DNA from: Bugula neritina | Taxonomy: Eukaryota; Bryozoa; Gymnolaemata; Cheilostomatida; Bugulidae | Assembly (NCBI GenBank): GCA_964035545.1 | Contig: OZ037765.1 | Span: 34,795,504-34,859,503 of the forward strand | Length of the DNA: 64,000 bases | Reading direction: 5' to 3' | Shown: positions 63,301 to 64,000 of the stretch, in pieces | How positions within the stretch are numbered: the first letter of the stretch is position 1 | Layout: every line of letters begins with the position of its first letter | Translations under genes and position numbers: made by a program | The notes under the pieces: generated by a model | What the model was told of the DNA's origin: nothing | Databases searched by the model: none | What the model saw: the letters and a program-made list of their open reading frames with translations, nothing else

Positions 63301-63844
63301 GTATGTTGTTTTACAGCATATTTTCACTGAAGAATATTGAGGTATTGAATATATCAGATAATAACCTATCTGAAGGTCTACCTGACAATATATTCACATC
63401 CTTACCATCATTGAGAAAGTTGTACATGAATTACTGTGAACTGTCAACTCTACCGAACAGGTGTGTATTATATTATAGTGTAGAATGATACTGTAATAAA
63501 TATATATATTGTTCTTGCAAATTATATTACTTTGATACTGGAAAGGTCTGAGTTTGTAGTTTTTAATCTCGTTTCTAATATATATTATCATATCACTCAC
63601 TCTAGCACTCCATACCAACCATATGAAACTCAGGCAGATTAGAATGTTGCTGTCCTCACCATGTAACTGATATTTCATATACCTGTATGTTATGTTACAG
63701 CATGTCTTCACTGAGGAATCTTGAGGTATTCAATATATCAAGGAATAACCTATCTGAAGGTCTACCTGACAATATATTCACATCCTTACTATCATTGAGA
63801 GAGTTGAACATGTTGCGCTGTAAGCTGTCAACTCTACCAAACAG
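36202..63844 (+). CDS. Leucine-rich-repeat gene with tandem LRR exons (right end outside the window)
   Basis: Seven exons seen: 36202-36382, 37571-37799, 40713-40868, 54822-54965, 62709-62852, 63317-63460, 63701-63844. Phases agree throughout (phase 1 after exon 1, phase 2 afterwards). The product starts MGQRKSRPQ (a possible N-myristoylation site), continues with a Pro/Thr/Arg-rich tract, then an acidic segment leading into the first LRR (HLTHLRVSG), then repeated LRR exons. Each repeat exon encodes two LRRs: LxNLEVLNISxNNLSEGLP and SLRELNMxxCxLSTLPNR. LRR arrays are protein-binding surfaces; the target and any effector domain are unknown because the 3' end lies beyond 64000. Introns host a 2.7-kb minisatellite and three transposons. 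Roles in immunity or signalling would be guesses. Confidence 0.75.
36498..36645 (-). mobile_element. Small MITE-like element, copy 2 (inverted)
   Basis: Starts gcagtagtggagaaattgag and ends ctcaatttctccattactgc plus acctacctc, the inverted form of the element at 35118-35274, 1.2 kb away. It lies in intron 1 of the LRR gene. Confidence 0.6.
37093..37160 (-). repeat. Possible tRNA-derived SINE head
   Basis: The minus strand reads GGCGTTGTGGTTGAGGTGTC, then CTATCATTCTTGTCCTACC, and about 20 nt later AAGTTGATACCC. The first resembles a pol III A box and the last a B box (GGTTCRANNCC). Spacing is tRNA-like. Unproven without copies elsewhere. Confidence 0.35.
37396..37449. repeat. (CA/CG)n microsatellite
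   Basis: Alternating cacacg/cacgca purine-pyrimidine tract with Z-DNA potential, in intron 1 of the LRR gene. Confidence 0.9.
37571..37799 (+). CDS. LRR gene exon 2: acidic linker and first LRR
   Basis: Acceptor ttttgtag, donor GACCAG|gtatt. Incoming phase 1 and outgoing phase 2 both match neighbours. Encodes EKYWVWFNTSSIDGADDEW, a helical/charged stretch (YTIEEIKNKSRHH), then VTHVILKYGIPPNINTLFP and HLTHLRVSG, which reads like the first LRR of the array. Single copy in the window, unlike the following exons. Confidence 0.7.
37860..40572. repeat. 30-bp minisatellite, about 90 copies, LRR intron 2
   Basis: Unit built from gactattcatactgctagct plus agtatttagt. Block-wise shared variants (ctgctagcttgtatttagtg with tct, ctatagtattt) show that multi-unit segments were duplicated, for example around 39570-39670 and 39810-39935. 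Each unit contains the palindrome GCTAGC or TTAGCTAG. Confidence 0.97.
40713..40868 (+). CDS. LRR gene exon 3: two-LRR repeat exon (52 codons)
   Basis: Acceptor tatgttacag, donor AACAG|gtgtgt, phase 2/2. Encodes SSLENLEVLNISFNSLSES then LPEGLPDNIF and SLRELNMRRCELSTLPNR. Four codons longer than the other copies because of a small internal duplication (LSES-LPEG-LP). Confidence 0.8.
41003..41181. repeat. Left terminal inverted repeat of the TTAA element
   Basis: Matches the reverse complement of 53413-53592, including agcatgaaaatattcatcta, ctagactactttgttttata and acaagtttagtgcatgcatg, ending near cgtattacgccgc. Confidence 0.9.
41727..42992 (+). CDS. THAP-domain protein, 3 exons
   Basis: THAP domains are C2CH zinc-finger DNA-binding modules found in transposases and in domesticated regulators. 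Exons 41727-41986, 42501-42659, 42791-42992, phases 2 and 2. Seen: C-x4-C pair (MCEAAMC), HLFKWP, EKWTKFVNVKRKDF, SRLCFQHF (C-x2-H), and, across the intron, HLEKTAVPTI, matching the AVPTIF end of the domain. After it come a Thr/Pro/Gln-rich linker and ARWLKRSDPDFL. In the phase-consistent frame the tail is basic and ends at 42992. The alternative frame (LCQVKLKNQLSVLSQKK... to a stop at 42942) looks more like a leucine-rich coiled coil, so a one-base indel near 42790 is possible. No catalytic domain follows. THAP call is firm; tail uncertain. Confidence 0.75.
42993..43857. other. Non-coding spacer between the convergent genes of the TTAA element
   Basis: AT-rich; no frame is recognised. It includes a short palindrome ccatggctaggtcaggtgct / agcacctgacctaccatgg around 43455-43505, where the two arms flank the centre ccatgg. 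Confidence 0.5.
43902..52986 (-). CDS. P2X7-C-terminus-like zinc-domain protein, 3 exons, intron split by Gypsy
   Basis: Exons in transcript order: 52986-52897, 44423-44216, 44122-43902; phases 0 then 1, all GT-AG. Starts MGYQFEPF, similar to the pYxFEP start common in invertebrate 'P2X purinoceptor 7-like' proteins. The middle exon has EWCTCHRCQ, SVCCRDHAA and ECITQHPG, the Cys cluster of that zinc-binding cytosolic domain. The last exon has YRFLVFWLF, RRPLPACLYDWVQATFP, the YR-W-RxxxPxC-FP pattern. No ion-channel segments are present. After the FP motif the frame ends soon at 43902; the other frame after a run of five C codes an acidic tail (PTEDEEEFAEWMFSKFV) to a stop at 43858, so a one-base indel is likely. 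Upstream in-frame context at 53000-53120 has a second ATG in another frame. An antisense Gypsy sits in intron 1. Function unknown. Confidence 0.75.
44424..44987. other. AT-rich intron of the P2X7-like gene
   Basis: Contains a minus-strand open stretch (PHWTQFLIQRKIQET...) behind an acceptor-like cttcag at about 44553, but phases do not fit a coding exon. Ends with ggggggggg (44773-44782) and the Gypsy insertion point. Confidence 0.4.
44988..45292 (+). repeat. Gypsy 5' LTR
   Basis: Begins TGTGGTGGTTCG and ends AATTATAACA (TG...CA). Identical by eye to 52188-52492. An aataaa lies near 45239-45246. Confidence 0.96.
45294..45310 (+). promoter_or_regulatory. Gypsy primer binding site
   Basis: Directly after the 5' LTR plus one base, the sequence TGGTGGCAGCAGTGGGA starts with TGG, complementary to a tRNA CCA end. 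The priming tRNA was not identified. The gag ATG follows only 31 nt after the LTR. Confidence 0.7.
45324..46277 (+). CDS. gag: Gypsy Gag polyprotein
   Basis: 317 aa structural protein of the retrotransposon particle. Seen: N-terminal hydrophilic part, a capsid-like helical region (KAPTFTGEEEVEQFIQEF through LDAFIASVDDLG), and a C-terminal CCHC zinc knuckle CWECGNQGHFRRYC (C-x2-C-x4-H-x4-C) for RNA binding. The 3' end overlaps the pol frame by about 112 nt. A slippery sequence and stem-loop lie in the overlap, so Gag-Pol is probably made by -1 frameshifting. Confidence 0.93.
   Translation: METENAGTQPPAIEGERRDNAVETMPVNHVVEERRVPRELAEDRYRLKAPTFTGEEEVEQFIQEFSDVMDVAQWPPRVALLKLRMALMDKAKPYGLGVDIDNIFASLRARFGLSATDARARLQRLRRDPCTPLREHAAAVMKLAQIAYSDLPPVNRERYTLDAFIASVDDLGLHHQFLARGVTTVEDALTEGEAYLLANQMHKSRGSSRQVEIDRADTAAGQGEETSAAAAVSQLATASKVTQLTDMLAKLIAKLTPQNPVSTAPEPMRPSAPPQGETVSFCWECGNQGHFRRYCPFLNQGLNYRGPQMFPPSAGRR
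46226..46270 (+). promoter_or_regulatory. Probable programmed -1 frameshift site (gag-pol)
   Basis: In the gag frame the codons read GG G TTA AAC: the heptamer GTTAAAC (46226-46232), of the kind used at the equine arteritis virus frameshift. After a 5-nt spacer, CGGCCCGC (46238-46245) pairs perfectly with GCGGGCCG (46263-46270), an all-GC 8-bp stem with a 17-nt loop. Pol is in the -1 frame relative to gag. Confidence 0.7.
46233..49372 (+). CDS. pol: Gypsy Pol: protease, RT, RNase H, integrase zinc domain
   Basis: Frame -1 to gag; entered by frameshifting, so the true start is near 46233 although the frame is open from before 46166. Domains: basic linker; aspartic protease FLIDSGCTTNLL; reverse transcriptase with FCVDYRKLNSVT, STLDLLSGYWQVPL, LPFGLTSAPATFQRLM and catalytic LVYLDDVIV; RNase H with LDTDASDQNVGAVLSQ and LRTDHASLIWL; then the integrase HHCC domain (HKQAHAGVKRVM, YWPQMERDV, CEICQASK). 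The frame ends at 49372 just before the integrase core, which continues in the -1 frame from about 49357. So pol is interrupted by a second frameshift, which may be a mutation, an assembly error or programmed. Confidence 0.93.
49357..50568 (+). CDS. Gypsy integrase core and C-terminal domain (second frame)
   Basis: Starts in the frame after a TAG at 49312-49314; RPWQVVAVDLVGP leads into the DDE core: VLTDHFTRWADA (first D), IHSDQGAQFQSQL (second D), HPQGNGVVERNNRM (E). The C-terminal part has KLKPKFVGPYVVVEAMP, the GPY/F module of Gypsy integrases, then a Pro/Glu-rich tail ending EGLRM. The first ATG is at 49396, but the motif starts before it, so this is the continuation of pol, not a separate gene. 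Confidence 0.9.
   Translation, partial: RPWQVVAVDLVGPMPLTPRGNNWILVLTDHFTRWADALAIPDASAPTVARALDQHVFCYFGLPEQIHSDQGAQFQSQLMSDLCRLWGVNQSRTTPYHPQGNGVVERNNRMLGDALRSLLLGRGQEEWDTVLPQVMRAYRSTPHTSTGETPNLLMLGRETRVPDHLTYHVPEQDKSVHEYASELVERMKAAHDILRQQQWKVRHEDSDEPPLYQRGDKVWMVNYRRRRGQADKLKPKFVGPYVVVEAMPNHTYKIERSGQVSIQNESRLKPYWASPGGVGEAPPLLEPRRQTTTRGRRRHGPEYEVVIPREENLVREERQLLSTEACPPPPSLIPSLPETEPVPEVQTPMEGGAPSGEQEEVTANGEVETPLEAPTNEPASVSPPPRKGTAYEATPRILEGLRM
50569..51077 (+). other. Spacer between integrase and ORF3 in the Gypsy element
   Basis: Short overlapping frames to about 50855. One (VGVVNTTEISTFVSAEIET...SVCLTTTDRG) ends at a donor-like CGTGGG|gtgagtt near 50848, which could be an exon spliced to the acceptor at 51110-51111. 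Not recognised. Confidence 0.35.
51078..51899 (+). CDS. Gypsy accessory ORF3 with C2H2-type zinc finger
   Basis: 273 codons in the position where errantiviruses have env, but with no signal peptide or membrane segment. Contains RCQICGEDCASHRSLKLHVNAH (C-x2-C...H-x3-H type, shown here in short as CQICGEDC and HVNAH), a second Cys/His group (CPCGYND...TRHRAAGC), an Arg/Ser/Pro stretch (RTRSPSPPLRRRRTPSPD) and a C-terminal helix that may be a coiled coil. A good acceptor (aactttttcag, AG at 51110-51111) lies just inside the frame, so expression from a spliced RNA is plausible. Function unknown; nucleic-acid binding is a guess from the fingers and basic stretch. Confidence 0.75.
   Translation: MYCINTVETFSDYTRPAATRVRDRTLPAPYPEEYASGDRPEPLRRRWRWVSPQTEEEIETAWGSRGRTRCQICGEDCASHRSLKLHVNAHLLLTFCPCGYNDVYPYPVTRHRAAGCFPGENYVVDAKLYPEFLTLIRPLVKKAMLLAVLSSGFQRVLDNARQQSPLVSDRPQITYTPEETTYPEEGEISPTPAKRRTRSPSPPLRRRRTPSPDPVRLATVEERLLRLQEEFTQLAPDLLNTTTGLFQLKGSVCRMKRKLRTCQAKHRRAQQGL
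52177..52187 (+). promoter_or_regulatory. Gypsy polypurine tract
   Basis: ggtgggggcgg immediately before the 3' LTR, the usual place for plus-strand priming. Confidence 0.6.
52188..52492 (+). repeat. Gypsy 3' LTR
   Basis: Same sequence as the 5' LTR. Flank aatacctg on the right; on the left of the element aatac occurs six bases before the LTR start rather than directly beside it. Confidence 0.96.
52765..52836. repeat. (ATT/AGT)n trinucleotide-like low complexity
   Basis: Imperfect tattac/tattag repeats in the right part of the TTAA element. Confidence 0.7.
53413..53592. repeat. Right terminal inverted repeat of the TTAA element
   Basis: Reverse complement of 41003-41181 with scattered differences; outermost bases ggattct then the TTAA duplication. 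Confidence 0.9.
53597..54100. other. LRR gene intron, tandemly duplicated spacer
   Basis: gctaagctgtcagcgtgtca and the following 170 bp recur at 58150-58340 and at the right window edge. About 54005-54040 is a GC-rich imperfect hairpin (gcgggaaggcg ... cgcccttcccgc) in otherwise AT-rich DNA. Confidence 0.6.
54111..54296 (-). pseudogene. Gypsy integrase zinc-domain fragment, copy 1
   Basis: The minus frame reads HKGHQGVHECRVRAQ, HHFWWPALCRDMARLI, SCNICVMHK: the H-H-C-C zinc domain of a Gypsy integrase (H-x3-H ... C-x2-C with WWP). Only this piece remains. It belongs to a lineage different from the complete Gypsy here (YWPQMERDV). Present again at 58700-58884 as part of the tandem duplicated intron. 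Confidence 0.75.
54822..54965 (+). CDS. LRR gene exon 4: two-LRR repeat exon (48 codons)
   Basis: Acceptor tatgttacag, donor AACAG|gtgtgt, phase 2/2. Encodes SSLKNLEVLHISRNNLSEG and SLRELNMENCKLSTLPNR. Followed 46 bp later by the Polinton-like insertion. Confidence 0.85.
55018..55282. repeat. Left terminal inverted repeat with palindromic tip
   Basis: 55018-55121 starts agtagagatatagggcc and ends ggccctatatctctact, so the tip folds on itself, with an inner stem around gacgagcc-tat-ggctcatc. The remaining 160 bp mirrors the right end, including an inverted copy of the 3' end of the ATPase gene. Confidence 0.9.
55283..56123. other. Non-coding left part of the Polinton-like element
   Basis: No conserved frame is recognised between the left repeat and the integrase stop. 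No capsid, protease or polymerase remnant was seen. Confidence 0.45.
56124..57152 (-). CDS. Zinc-ribbon, parvovirus-type PLA2 and retroviral-type integrase fusion
   Basis: 342 aa, intact. Residues 1-41: Cys pairs (MYCCKC, NCSQCGC), a small zinc-ribbon. Residues 58-105: LHYPGHNFLGPGTKLNKRL, then VDREDAIAMKHDICY, i.e. the Ca-binding YxGxGx-like loop and the HD catalytic pair of the phospholipase A2 domain known from parvovirus VP1. Residues 180-325: integrase core WAADLVDMTEFAKLNNGYK (D190), LWVDKEKEFYN (D250), STVVERWNRTMKERM (E279), very like Polinton integrases. The usual C-terminal chromodomain is absent and the protein ends soon after HSSIGMTPIKGL. It starts 12 bp from the divergent ATPase start, so both share a tiny promoter region. 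Integrase would insert the element; the PLA2 role in virions is membrane breach, its role here is unknown. Confidence 0.88.
   Translation of the reverse strand: MYCCKCKIKTKTLNYGERVSKNNRLMGYGNCSQCGCKKTTFVGSGLASNLINNLPIELHYPGHNFLGPGTKLNKRLNDDMTPKEWSKPVDREDAIAMKHDICYAINKDTKTRNEICDENMLNELKAIPNPTSTEQRHSRIASAIIGTKKRLGWGFRWTDELAEELHKPVQKIFRKRRVWVSGIDETWAADLVDMTEFAKLNNGYKYLLTVIDVFSKYGWMIPLKNKTGKVTALALKTILTRRKPRHLWVDKEKEFYNKDVKSLIDLYSTENEEKSTVVERWNRTMKERMFKYFSANNTYRYIDVLKDLVKRYNETKHSSIGMTPIKGLLNLSLLQSHYNYEL
57165..57923 (+). pseudogene. A32/FtsK-like packaging ATPase, broken by three in-frame stops
   Basis: A 253-codon frame runs from ATG at 57165 to TAA at 57921-57923. Walker A GKSGCGKTT at codons 30-38, Walker B LIVFDDLM around codon 138, and the following HSNVDCFYLSQNYF (sensor-like) and RENANFFCLFP are typical of the genome-packaging ATPases of Polintons and related large DNA viruses. 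Stops: TAA 57294-57296, TGA 57375-57377, TAG 57825-57827. The reading frame is otherwise unbroken, so decay is by point mutation. Its last about 100 bp lie inside the right terminal repeat, and the left repeat holds an inverted copy with a tryptophan codon where this copy has the TAG. Confidence 0.85.
57800..58063. repeat. Right terminal inverted repeat with palindromic tip
   Basis: The tip 57976-58063 (88 bp) is palindromic like the left one but lacks about 16 bp of the loop region. The inner part overlaps the 3' end of the ATPase pseudogene. Confidence 0.88.
58070..58699. other. LRR gene intron, tandemly duplicated spacer
   Basis: Continues the host intron after the Polinton-like insertion (catcagtaactcagcaactg...), matching 40910-40990 and then 53597-53790. 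No exon is seen. Confidence 0.6.
58700..58884 (-). pseudogene. Gypsy integrase zinc-domain fragment, copy 2
   Basis: Same fragment as 54111-54296 (CHKGYQGVHECRV, HHFWWPALCRDMAK, SCNICVMHRD) but with a TGA after DMAK. It is part of the duplicated LRR intron unit, not an independent insertion. Confidence 0.75.
58947..62443 (-). mobile_element. Nearly full-length APE-type LINE retrotransposon
   Basis: Inserted in the duplicated intron: host sequence gtacattagcat stops at about 58946 and resumes with attattataaactgg at about 62444, as judged against the uninterrupted copy at 54343-54365. Codes one large ORF on the minus strand (58977-61946). About 440 bp of GC-richer 5' leader lies at 62004-62443. 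No ORF1 is recognised, and no clear target duplication is seen. Confidence 0.88.
58977..61946 (-). CDS. LINE ORF2: endonuclease and reverse transcriptase
   Basis: 989 codons from the first ATG; the frame is open back to 62003, and SWNIRTMLDRSHAERPERR just upstream of and around that ATG belongs to the endonuclease start, so translation may begin earlier. APE endonuclease motifs: AALSEVRF, TIITIYAPT, ILMGDFNARV, HLIDYVITRQRD. Reverse transcriptase: QDWKDAQLVTIFKKGDRR, NYRGISLLSIPGKVFARIL, CGFRAGRGTSDMIF, MIFIDFTKAFDTV (motif A), GVKQGCVLAPTLFSIYLT (motif B), LMFADDTAFVAH (catalytic FADD). C-terminal: LLYGVESWTV, NLRWAGHVNRLDSTRIPK, RLRYKDTIKRNLK. It nicks target DNA and reverse-transcribes its own RNA. 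Frame is uninterrupted, so the copy is young and possibly active, but no TSD was found. Confidence 0.93.
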   Translation of the reverse strand: MLDRSHAERPERRSAIISKVLSNYQIDIAALSEVRFAESGCIREESGNTIYWSGKPSSEKSESGVGLAISNNITLKLCEDPKPVNDRIMTLRLPLKHDRYCTIITIYAPTMTNAPGSIDGFYDQLNQTLRDIHISDKIILMGDFNARVRDDFSTWKNVIGMHGSGKINANGERLLNLCNQFQLAITNTFFKHKPAHKNSWMHPRSKHWHLIDYVITRQRDLKDIHDTRAMRGADCNTDHIMIKSRTSLIIKRKMKKSKQPSKKLNVNKLKDKEILDDLKTALSEKLSLRTPGTLDDAWKSFKNTVYETSKEKLGTVGRKHGDWFDEHSIELQDLISERNLARSAVMNRLTRKTKGRYKECNRALQKKCRELKNKWWQDKAAELQELANRNDTRGFYENLRAVWGPRVNHPDQLYDKDNHTLLTQTDDLMQRWTEHFRTLLNETGNVDPNITSHIHQQATQEWMNECPDVTEVMRAVNALSDRKSPGVDGIHPELLKKGGAELILRLTELITESWRNEEVPQDWKDAQLVTIFKKGDRRICGNYRGISLLSIPGKVFARILLNRLTQHIEQFLPEAQCGFRAGRGTSDMIFSLRQIQEKCIEQNMPLYMIFIDFTKAFDTVNRLTLWMVLRKLGCPDQFTNLIAALHTGMKASVNLKGGLSAPFEITNGVKQGCVLAPTLFSIYLTMVMNHAFDGYDKGVWIQSRPGADLFNINQFKSSTRTRKVLIRELMFADDTAFVAHYHQQAQEIITRFAKSAKDFGLKINITKTEMMYQPPPGEYDEGEKISIDGEILNTVKNFKYLGSTITNNNKLDQELQLRMSKASQTFGRLRERVWDNGDLTIKTKCAVYQAIVLPTLLYGVESWTVYKITAHKLNAFLMNQLRQILSVKWWHFVSNMKILQKTNITSLYDTLIQRNLRWAGHVNRLDSTRIPKQVLYSQLTEGSRDIGRPRLRYKDTIKRNLKDKGISLSKWQMLSLDRPRWRLMIHQKS
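62444..62708. other. LRR gene intron, duplicated spacer
   Basis: Matches 54345-54525 and 54720-54821, apart from about 195 bp (54526-54720) present only in the earlier copy. No exon before 62709. Confidence 0.6.
62709..62852 (+). CDS. LRR gene exon 5: two-LRR repeat exon
   Basis: 48 codons, phase 2/2. SSLRNLEVFNISRNNLYEG and SLRELNMENCELSTLPNR. Acceptor tatgttacag, donor AACAG|gtgtgt. Confidence 0.85.
62853..63316. other. LRR gene intron
   Basis: The first 110 bp match the other post-exon spacers; the rest is AT-rich and unique in this window. No exon seen. Confidence 0.6.
63317..63460 (+). CDS. LRR gene exon 6: two-LRR repeat exon
   Basis: 48 codons, phase 2/2. FSLKNIEVLNISDNNLSEG and SLRKLYMNYCELSTLPNR. 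The most diverged of the 48-codon copies; acceptor ttgttttacag. Confidence 0.85.
63701..63844 (+). CDS. LRR gene exon 7: two-LRR repeat exon
   Basis: 48 codons, phase 2/2. SSLRNLEVFNISRNNLSEG and SLRELNMLRCKLSTLPNR. Together with its flanks nearly identical to exon 5, so the duplication is recent. The gene goes on past 64000. Confidence 0.85.
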
Positions 63845-64000
63845 GTGTGTATTATATTATAGTGTAGAATGATACTGTAATATATATAATATCTCATCAG
63901 TAACTCAGCAACTGTCTGTATACATAGCAAAGGTTTCTACAGTTACACTCAAGTTGAGGATAGTCTGTTGAGACTAGAGCTAAGCTGTCAGCGTGTCAGC
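63845..64000. other. LRR gene intron at the window edge
   Basis: Matches the uninterrupted form of the intron that hosts the TTAA and Polinton-like insertions: ataatatctcatcagtaact and ttgagactagagctaagctg are both intact here. Confidence 0.75.

Noticed and set aside
62507-63711. Minus-strand ORFs of 70 and 105 codons overlapping LRR exons
   Set aside because: Shadows of the duplicated LRR exon units; they repeat only because the DNA is duplicated.

Overview
The window is nuclear DNA of an animal. Its genes are split by many short GT-AG introns, the background is AT-rich, and two conserved single-copy genes (MED16 and a stathmin) sit among transposons of metazoan type (Polinton-like, Gypsy, LINE, THAP-bearing DNA transposon). 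Huge intronic minisatellites are a striking trait. An early-branching marine invertebrate such as a sponge would fit, but I cannot prove the phylum from sequence alone.

Layout. 1-4200: AT-rich, no gene recognised. 4204-18277 (+): Mediator subunit 16 in 11 exons, 817 aa, every exon junction in phase; its introns carry about ten tandem-repeat arrays, three of which touch or contain a real splice site. 19117-26272 (-): a stathmin-like tubulin-binding protein in 6 coding exons, 239 aa, tail to tail with MED16; its introns hold a 4.6 kb array of 30-bp units and a 0.8 kb array of 22-bp units. 26.3-36 kb: intergenic or 5' UTR intron territory with minisatellites, two truncated LINE fragments, a MITE pair and possible SINEs. 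36202 to the right edge (+): a leucine-rich-repeat gene with a Pro-rich first exon, a unique second exon and then at least five near-identical phase-2/2 exons of 48 or 52 codons, each coding two LRRs. The gene continues beyond the window.

The tandem introns of the LRR gene have been hit by three different transposon classes, and the other copies of the same intron act as natural empty sites. (1) 41003-53592: a DNA transposon with about 180-bp inverted repeats and a TTAA target duplication. It carries a THAP gene and, convergent to it, a P2X7-C-terminus-like zinc-domain gene, but no recognisable DDE transposase. A complete Gypsy LTR retrotransposon (44988-52492, LTRs identical by eye) has landed inside an intron of the P2X7-like gene. 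(2) 55018-58063: a 3-kb Polinton-like mini-element with an exact 6-bp target duplication, palindromic (hairpin-capable) ends, a zinc-ribbon/parvovirus-type phospholipase A2/integrase fusion, and a divergent A32-type packaging ATPase broken by three in-frame stops. (3) about 58947-62443: a nearly full-length APE-type LINE in antisense.

The best candidates for something undescribed are the two small DNA elements (1) and (2), and the minisatellites that multiply splice-site sequence, above all an 18-unit array beside MED16 exon 7 in which nearly every unit boundary is a juxtaposed AG|GTRAGT, the form of a recursive splice site.
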